Assembly: GCF_021300775.1 (NCBI RefSeq)
Contig: NZ_JAJTJP010000002.1
Span: 352,269-416,268 of the forward strand
From: Parvimonas micra
GTDB taxonomy: Bacteria > Bacillota > Clostridia > Tissierellales > Peptoniphilaceae
DNA: 64,000 nt
Direction of reading: 5' to 3'
Numbering within the stretch: position 1 is the first letter of the stretch; every line of letters starts with the position of its first letter. A program made the position numbers and the translations under genes. This document shows, in pieces, positions 59,926-64,000 of this stretch. The notes beneath the pieces are model-generated. The model was not told where the DNA came from. It saw nothing but the letters and a program-made list of their open reading frames with translations, and did not search any database.

Positions 59926-60680
59926 TGAATATTGGAATTGATATAGGGTCAACAGCTTCTAAAGTTGTTGTTTATGATAAAGAAAAAGATGAGATAGTTT
60001 ATAAAATTTTAATGCCTTCTGGTTGGAATAGCAAAGAAACATCTGTAGAAATTTATAAAAATCTAGTAGAAAATGGATATGATGTAGATAATTCTTTTGT
60101 AGTTGCAACAGGATATGGAAGAGTCTCAGTTCCTTATGCTGATAGAGTAGTTACTGAAATTACAACTCATTCAAAAGGTGCTATTTATTTATTGCAAAGT
60201 GATTGTGATGTTATAGATATAGGTGGACAAGATACAAAAATTATAAATATCTCAAATGGATTAGTTAGTGATTTTATAATGAATGATAAATGTTCTGCTG
60301 GAACTGGTAAGTTCTTAGAAGTTATGAGTAATAGACTTGGAGTTACATTAGATGAAATGTTTGAACTATCAAAAGTAGGAACTCCTGTTCCTATTAGCTC
60401 AACATGTACTGTTTTTGCTGAATCTGAGATAATTTCTTTGATGGGACAAGGAAGAGCTAAAGAAGATATTGCTAGTGGAGTTGTTCATTCAATAGCAAAT
60501 AAGGTTGTTGGACAAACTAGGAAGTTTAGAAATGAAGCGGATTTATACTTTTTAACTGGAGGATTTTCAAATAATCCTTATATGGTTGAGCTATTGAGTA
60601 GTATGTTAGGCAAAGAAGTAAGAACTCATGAGCTTGGAAGATTTGCTGGAGCTTTAGGAGCAGCACTAATGGGTAAGTAG
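59925..60680 (+). CDS. ATP-dependent activator of the double-cubane reductase (HgdC/BadF family)
   Basis: 251 residues; ATG overlaps the stop of the reductase gene (ataATG). It is an ASKHA-fold ATPase that, as a dimer bridging one [4Fe-4S] cluster, drives electrons into its partner at very low potential. GIDIGSTASKVVV is the first phosphate loop. NDKCSAGTGKFLE and SSTCTVFAESEI carry the two cluster cysteines. VIDIGGQDTKII and LTGGFSNNPYM are the other nucleotide motifs. It requires reduced ferredoxin or flavodoxin, consistent with the Rnf complex elsewhere in the window. Confidence 0.92.
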   Translation: MNIGIDIGSTASKVVVYDKEKDEIVYKILMPSGWNSKETSVEIYKNLVENGYDVDNSFVVATGYGRVSVPYADRVVTEITTHSKGAIYLLQSDCDVIDIGGQDTKIINISNGLVSDFIMNDKCSAGTGKFLEVMSNRLGVTLDEMFELSKVGTPVPISSTCTVFAESEIISLMGQGRAKEDIASGVVHSIANKVVGQTRKFRNEADLYFLTGGFSNNPYMVELLSSMLGKEVRTHELGRFAGALGAALMGK

Positions 60681-60683
60681 ATA

Positions 60684-60713
60684 AAAAGTTCTGTTAATAC
60701 AGAACTTTTTTTA
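60684..60713 (+). terminator. Terminator of the reductase operon
   Basis: AAAAGTTCTG / CAGAACTTTT hairpin with a 6-nt loop and T run, a few nt after the stop. Confidence 0.92.
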
Positions 60714-60717
60714 GTTA

Positions 60718-60885
60718 AATTAAAAAGAAAGCCATAAGCTTTCTTTTAATGGTTACGGTGATTTGGGGGTACACCGTAATTTGGAGAGAGTAACTCATTA
60801 AACATAATGAGTAATATAGGTTATGTTATCTTATCTTATCTTTTAGAGTAAAGTATCTTCAATTCTAAGTGATACTATTTTACTT
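60718..60885 (-). ncRNA. Predicted trans-acting small RNA with C-rich single-stranded regions
   Basis: A complete minus-strand unit without a coding frame. The promoter is TTGACT (60920-60915), 17 nt, TATACT (60897-60892), with start near 60885. Hairpin 1 pairs 60884-60871 with 60857-60847. A linker follows, then hairpin 2 (60812-60793, 8 bp, 4-nt loop). CUCUCUCC (60790-60783) is single-stranded. Hairpin 3 (60779-60753, 8 bp) has the loop UACCCCCAAAU. The intrinsic terminator is at 60747-60722. C-rich loops complementary to GGAGAG and GGGGGU resemble those by which Firmicute small RNAs bind ribosome binding sites. No known family (6S, SRP, RNase P, tmRNA) fits the structure. Confidence 0.7.
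60722..60747. terminator. Terminator of the predicted small RNA (bidirectional)
   Basis: AAAAGAAAGC / GCTTTCTTTT, 10-bp stem with a 5-nt loop. The minus-strand side continues into TTTTTAATTT. Confidence 0.8.
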
Positions 60886-60891
60886 AATCAA

Positions 60892-60920
60892 AGTATATCA
60901 CTTCTATTAATAAAAGTCAA
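60892..60920 (-). promoter_or_regulatory. Promoter of the predicted small RNA
   Basis: Minus strand: TTGACT, 17-nt spacer, TATACT. Confidence 0.75.
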
Positions 60921-60971
60921 CAGTTTTTTAAAAGTTTTTTAAAAAATAAAAAAAGTTATAAAATTTAAATT

Positions 60972-61000
60972 TTGTCTTTTAATTAAAAGTATGGTAAAAT
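60972..61000 (+). promoter_or_regulatory. Promoter of ispE-murI
   Basis: TTGTCT (60972-60977), 17-nt spacer, TAAAAT (60995-61000). It lies back to back with the small-RNA promoter. Confidence 0.68.
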
Positions 61001-61040
61001 ATTTTTAAAGTATTTTAAAGTGTTTAATAGAGAGGATTTT

Positions 61041-61880
61041 ATGAAAAATAAATCTTATGCAAAAATAAATTTAACTTTAGATGTAATAGAAAAAAGAGAA
61101 GATGGTTATCATAATATAGATGGAATAATGCAATTAATAGATTTGTATGATGAAGTTGAAGTTAATATATCTGATCATTTTGAAATTACTTCAAATTCAA
61201 AAGATATACCTTTAGATGAGAATAATTTGGTTTATAAGGCTTATATTGCCTTGAAAGAAAAGTATAAATTCAATGAAAAATTTTCAATATATATAGAAAA
61301 GAACATTCCAGTTGCTGCTGGAATTGCAGGAGGAAGTACAAATTCTGCAGTAGTTATTGAAATGATTGATGAAATATTAGGACTTAATATGAGTCTAAAA
61401 GATAGAAAAGAGATTGGTAGAAGTATAGGTGCTGATATTCCTTATTTACTTGTTGGAAAAACTGCAAGAACAAGAGGAATAGGTGATGAACTTGAAATTT
61501 TAGAGAGTTTACCAGTTACAAATATTTTAATAGTAAATAATGGCGTTGAAATATCTACACCTTATGTGTATTCTAACATTATACCAACTGGTAATAGCAA
61601 CAGGGTTGATAAACTTGTAGAGATTTATAAAAACAAAAATTATAAAGAGTTCTTTAATAATTTATATAATGTAATGGAAGAGGTTTCAATTAGTTATTGT
61701 CCTGAAATAAAAGATATTAAAGAAAAAATGTGCGAGTTCAATTCTATAAAAGCACTTATGAGTGGTTCAGGTCCAACAGTGTTTGGGATTTTTGAAAATG
61801 AAGAGGATATAAATAAAGCTTATAATTACTTCAAAGGAAAGTATAATAATACTTTTCTAGTAAAAACAATGGAGAAATAA
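61041..61880 (+). CDS. ispE: 4-diphosphocytidyl-2-C-methyl-D-erythritol kinase
   Basis: 279 residues from ATG 61041, set by GAGAGG; the upstream GTG at 61020 lacks a ribosome binding site. GHMP-family kinase of the MEP isoprenoid pathway. YAKINLTLDVIEKREDGYHNID is the N-terminal substrate region, VAAGIAGGSTNSAVVI the glycine-rich ATP loop, and LMSGSGPTVFGIF the third GHMP motif. The usual loop contains AGLGGGSS; here it is AGIAGGST, a mild variation. murI starts 1 nt after the stop. Confidence 0.92.
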   Translation: MKNKSYAKINLTLDVIEKREDGYHNIDGIMQLIDLYDEVEVNISDHFEITSNSKDIPLDENNLVYKAYIALKEKYKFNEKFSIYIEKNIPVAAGIAGGSTNSAVVIEMIDEILGLNMSLKDRKEIGRSIGADIPYLLVGKTARTRGIGDELEILESLPVTNILIVNNGVEISTPYVYSNIIPTGNSNRVDKLVEIYKNKNYKEFFNNLYNVMEEVSISYCPEIKDIKEKMCEFNSIKALMSGSGPTVFGIFENEEDINKAYNYFKGKYNNTFLVKTMEK

Positions 61881-61881
61881 A

Positions 61882-62703
61882 ATGAATAATAGAGCGATAG
61901 GAGTTTTTGACTCTGGAATTGGTGGGTTAACTGTTGTAAAAGAGTTAATGAAAATACTACCAAATGAAAAAATTGTATATTTTGGAGATACAGCAAGAGT
62001 TCCATACGGAAGTAGAAGTGAAGAGACAATAAAAAAATTCTCAAAAGAATGTATTAGTTTTTTAGATAAAAAAGATATAAAGTCTTTGATTATAGCTTGT
62101 AATACAGTATCTGCTGTTGCTATAGAAATGCTAAAAGAAGAATTCGATATGCATATTTTAGGTGTTATAATCCCTGGAAGCAAAATGGCAAGTGAAGTAA
62201 CTAATAATAATCGAATTGGAGTTATAGGGACAAATGCGACTGTTAATAGTGGAGCTTATGAAAAATGTATAAAAAGCGAAAATGAACAGAATATAGTTTA
62301 TTCTAAAGCTTGTCCTTTATTTGTACCAATAGTAGAGGAAGGGTTATCTGATTCAAATATCGCATTGGAAACAACAAAATATTATTTAGAAGAATTAATA
62401 AATAAGAATGTAGATACATTAGTAATGGGTTGTACTCATTATCCAATATTAGAAAACACTATAAACATAGTAGTTGGAGATAAAATTAAATTAGTAAATC
62501 CTGCTAAGGAAACTGCTGCCGAAATGAAAAAGTACTTAGAAATGAACAATCTTTTAAATGAAGATATAAATGTAAAAGATAATATTTTTTATATAACAGA
62601 TGATGAAAATAAATTTAAAAAGAATTTGTTAGATTTTATTGAAATTGAAAATCCTATAATAAAGAAAATAGATTTAAAAGAAAAGCAGATAGATGAAAAA
62701 TAA
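61882..62703 (+). CDS. murI: Glutamate racemase
   Basis: 273 residues. It makes D-glutamate for peptidoglycan. The catalytic cysteines are in IACNTVSAVA and MGCTHYPIL, and GVFDSGIGGLTV and GDTARVPYGSRS are further active-site segments. It forms a two-gene unit with ispE and ends in a bidirectional terminator facing the next gene. Confidence 0.95.
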   Translation: MNNRAIGVFDSGIGGLTVVKELMKILPNEKIVYFGDTARVPYGSRSEETIKKFSKECISFLDKKDIKSLIIACNTVSAVAIEMLKEEFDMHILGVIIPGSKMASEVTNNNRIGVIGTNATVNSGAYEKCIKSENEQNIVYSKACPLFVPIVEEGLSDSNIALETTKYYLEELINKNVDTLVMGCTHYPILENTINIVVGDKIKLVNPAKETAAEMKKYLEMNNLLNEDINVKDNIFYITDDENKFKKNLLDFIEIENPIIKKIDLKEKQIDEK

Positions 62704-62736
62704 TAAGTAGAGCTTTTTGCTAGAATTATAAAAAAT

Positions 62737-62767
62737 AAAACCGACTAAAAAATAGTCGGTTTTTGTT
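62737..62767. terminator. Bidirectional terminator between murI and the minus-strand lipoprotein
   Basis: AAAACCGACTA / TAGTCGGTTTT stem with loop AAAAA; T tracts on both strands. Confidence 0.9.
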
Positions 62768-62774
62768 TAAATAA

Positions 62775-63629
62775 TTATTTAAAGAACAATACATTTGGCC
62801 ATATTATTGAACTAATAACTTCAGAAGCTTTATAGTATCTATTTTTTCCGATAGGTTGGCCACTTTTATCTTTTATGTTTCCTGAATCAGGATCATATAT
62901 TTCATAATAAAGTTCGTTATCTATATATTTATAACCCTTAACTATATAAGTATGTCGTACAACTTCCGGATCGTTATGACTTTTTCCAAGTTTGCTAGGA
63001 TTGTTACGTACTCCATATATTTTATGCATATCTGAGAAGAACATTGCTATATAACCATTTTTTATATATCTACGAACCATCATATCAGTTTGCTCAGCAT
63101 TCTTATGAGGAAAGGCGATATATTTTATATTTCTCTTCTTTAATACATCTAAAAATATGTCAGGATTCCAACCTTTACCATCAATTTCATATTCATTTCT
63201 TAAAGACTCACTTGTATCCTTACTATTAGGATCTAAGTACTTTAAAATCATTGCTGTACAAGTAGGAACACAATTTAAAACATGGTGTTTACCAGATAAT
63301 CTTTGGTCATAATAATAATCATAATCTTTGTTATTTGAAACAGTAACACCTTGTTTAGCTTCTTCTTGACGAATTGCCTTTTCTTTCTCAAGTTGTTCAG
63401 GCAATGTTTTAACAACTTTCTTTTGTTGCTGTTGTTGCTTTTGTTGATTTTGAGTATTTAACTTATTTTTAGAATTAGTTAGGGTCCCCTTGTTTTCATA
63501 ATCTTTAATAAGTTGTTGAGCTTCTTCTTTAGCTTTTTTATTTGAATCTATAACTTTGTTATCAGAACAGGCTGTAGTAGTAATAATAACTAATAATGAT
63601 AAAGATACTATTCTAAAAAATTTCTTCAT
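62775..63629 (-). CDS. C39-like lipoprotein, putative secreted cysteine peptidase
   Basis: 284 residues from minus-strand ATG 63629, set by GGAGGT; a start at 63641 lies in the ribosome binding site. Lipoprotein signal MKKFFRIVSLSLLVIITTTACSD with lipobox TTAC. A Lys/Gln-rich linker (QNQQKQQQQQKK) leads to a C39-like domain: NCVPTCTAMILKYLDP with the probable catalytic Cys (first of two), VRHTYIVKGYKYI with the His, and YEIYDPDSG with the Asp. The motif departs from the GCGPT form of the gene at 42145-43071, having VPTC. Target unknown; cell-wall or peptide hydrolysis at the outer membrane face is inferred. Confidence 0.78.
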   Translation of the reverse strand: MKKFFRIVSLSLLVIITTTACSDNKVIDSNKKAKEEAQQLIKDYENKGTLTNSKNKLNTQNQQKQQQQQKKVVKTLPEQLEKEKAIRQEEAKQGVTVSNNKDYDYYYDQRLSGKHHVLNCVPTCTAMILKYLDPNSKDTSESLRNEYEIDGKGWNPDIFLDVLKKRNIKYIAFPHKNAEQTDMMVRRYIKNGYIAMFFSDMHKIYGVRNNPSKLGKSHNDPEVVRHTYIVKGYKYIDNELYYEIYDPDSGNIKDKSGQPIGKNRYYKASEVISSIIWPNVLFFK

Positions 63630-63744
63630 ACTTACCTCCAATTTAAAATAGTTGTAAATTTATTACTTGTTAATTATAACACAAATATAAAAAAATTGTA
63701 AATAAAAAAACAACTTTTAAATAAAAAAAACATCCTTAATAGTA

Positions 63745-63773
63745 TTGACAACAAATAAAATAATTGATATAAT
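63745..63773 (+). promoter_or_regulatory. rRNA promoter P1
   Basis: TTGACA (63745-63750), 17-nt spacer, TATAAT (63768-63773): exact consensus. Confidence 0.92.
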
Positions 63774-63776
63774 AAA

Positions 63777-63796
63777 GACCCAGTGAAAACTGGGTC
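63777..63796 (+). promoter_or_regulatory. GAAA-capped hairpin between the rRNA promoters
   Basis: GACCCAGT-GAAA-ACTGGGTC, a perfect 8-bp stem with a GNRA loop, placed at the predicted start of the P1 transcript (~63780). Confidence 0.75.
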
Positions 63797-63837
63797 ACTT
63801 TTATTGAAAATTTTTAATAAAAAATTTTAAAAAAGTG

Positions 63838-63866
63838 TTGACAACCAAAAAAAGATGTTGTATAAT
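63838..63866 (+). promoter_or_regulatory. rRNA promoter P2
   Basis: TTGACA (63838-63843), 17-nt spacer, TATAAT (63861-63866): exact consensus, 93 nt downstream of P1. The leader to 16S is about 105 nt. Confidence 0.93.
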
Positions 63867-63977
63867 GTAATGGTTGTTGTGAAACATTAACAATTTCATA
63901 TAGTGATAAAAACTTTGAGAGTACAAAGAAAAACAATAATTTGGTGTAACAAAAAGTCAGCGAGAGCAGACGAACTT

Positions 63978-64000
63978 TTAATAGAGAGTTTGATCCTGGC
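63978..64000 (+). rRNA. 16S ribosomal RNA, 5' end only
   Basis: AGAGTTTGATCCTGGC at 63985-64000 is the universal 16S start (E. coli position 8 onward), placing the mature 5' end near 63978. The gene runs off the window. Confidence 0.95.

Noticed and set aside
58756..60680. 2-hydroxyglutaryl-CoA or other 2-hydroxyacyl-CoA dehydratase pathway
   Set aside because: Only one dehydratase-like subunit is present and no CoA transferase is nearby; the single-subunit double-cubane type fits better.
60718..60885. 6S RNA, SRP RNA, tmRNA or RNase P RNA
   Set aside because: Length and the arrangement of three separate short hairpins plus terminator fit none of these; characteristic conserved motifs are absent.
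60718..61040. Riboswitch controlling ispE
   Set aside because: The structured region lies upstream of the predicted ispE promoter and its own promoter and terminator are on the opposite strand.

Overview
The window is a 64-kb chromosomal segment from a low-GC, Gram-positive anaerobe. AT-rich coding and spacer DNA, GGAGG-type ribosome binding sites and consensus TTGACA/TATAAT promoters point to a Firmicute. The Rnf complex, the glycine- and serine-type amino-acid metabolism, the clostridial sufCBDSU order, in-frame UGA selenocysteine codons and large secreted proteins ending in tryptophan/tyrosine-rich cell-wall-binding repeats fit a Parvimonas-like member of the Peptoniphilaceae. That placement is an inference; only the first 23 bases of a 16S rRNA gene are present, at the right edge.

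Layout. 1-3.3 kb: end of a HAD hydrolase, a peroxiredoxin, a radical-SAM protein, L-serine dehydratase (sdaAB-sdaAA) and tRNA-Leu(GAG). 3.4-9.7 kb: a small M50-like membrane protease, then the six-gene rnfCDGEAB operon, whose RnfD has a long Arg/Glu-rich N-terminal extension. 9.8-16.6 kb: an EF-G-like GTPase, a choline-binding-type surface protein, a pseudouridine synthase, two tandem selenoprotein genes read through UGA, and an ASCH-domain protein. 16.7-22.6 kb: glmS, a HAD hydrolase, a ComGA/ComGB-like pair, an isochorismatase-family gene, and a decayed copy of the 3' part of the comGB-like gene. 22.6-31.4 kb: a lipoprotein and a divergent DUF1576 membrane protein with a Fur-box-like site between them, the SUF iron-sulfur operon, and several very small membrane-protein genes.

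31.6-47 kb: rpoB-rpoC, a diacylglycerol glucosyltransferase-like gene, an abundant-looking small lipoprotein, prfA with a C39-like peptidase and a YwaF-like membrane protein, and a second, larger cell-wall-binding surface protein on the minus strand. 47.5-54 kb: ddl-murF, an M20 peptidase and an M16C peptidase. 54-60.7 kb: two paralogous substrate-binding lipoproteins, each with a copy of the same leader, an ABC permease and ATPase, then a double-cubane-cluster-type reductase and its ATP-dependent activator. 60.7-64 kb: a predicted minus-strand small RNA with C-rich loops, ispE-murI, a C39-like lipoprotein, and tandem rRNA promoters leading into 16S rRNA.

Main leads: (1) the tandem selenoproteins with SECIS-like hairpins, the second lacking an ATG; (2) a complete promoter-to-terminator small RNA at about 60718-60885; (3) the cysteine-rich ABC transporter next to the double-cubane reductase; (4) the comGB-like partial duplication that brackets an isochorismatase gene; (5) the charged RnfD extension; (6) several strong inverted repeats in leaders. 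All calls are by reading the sequence; no database search was run.
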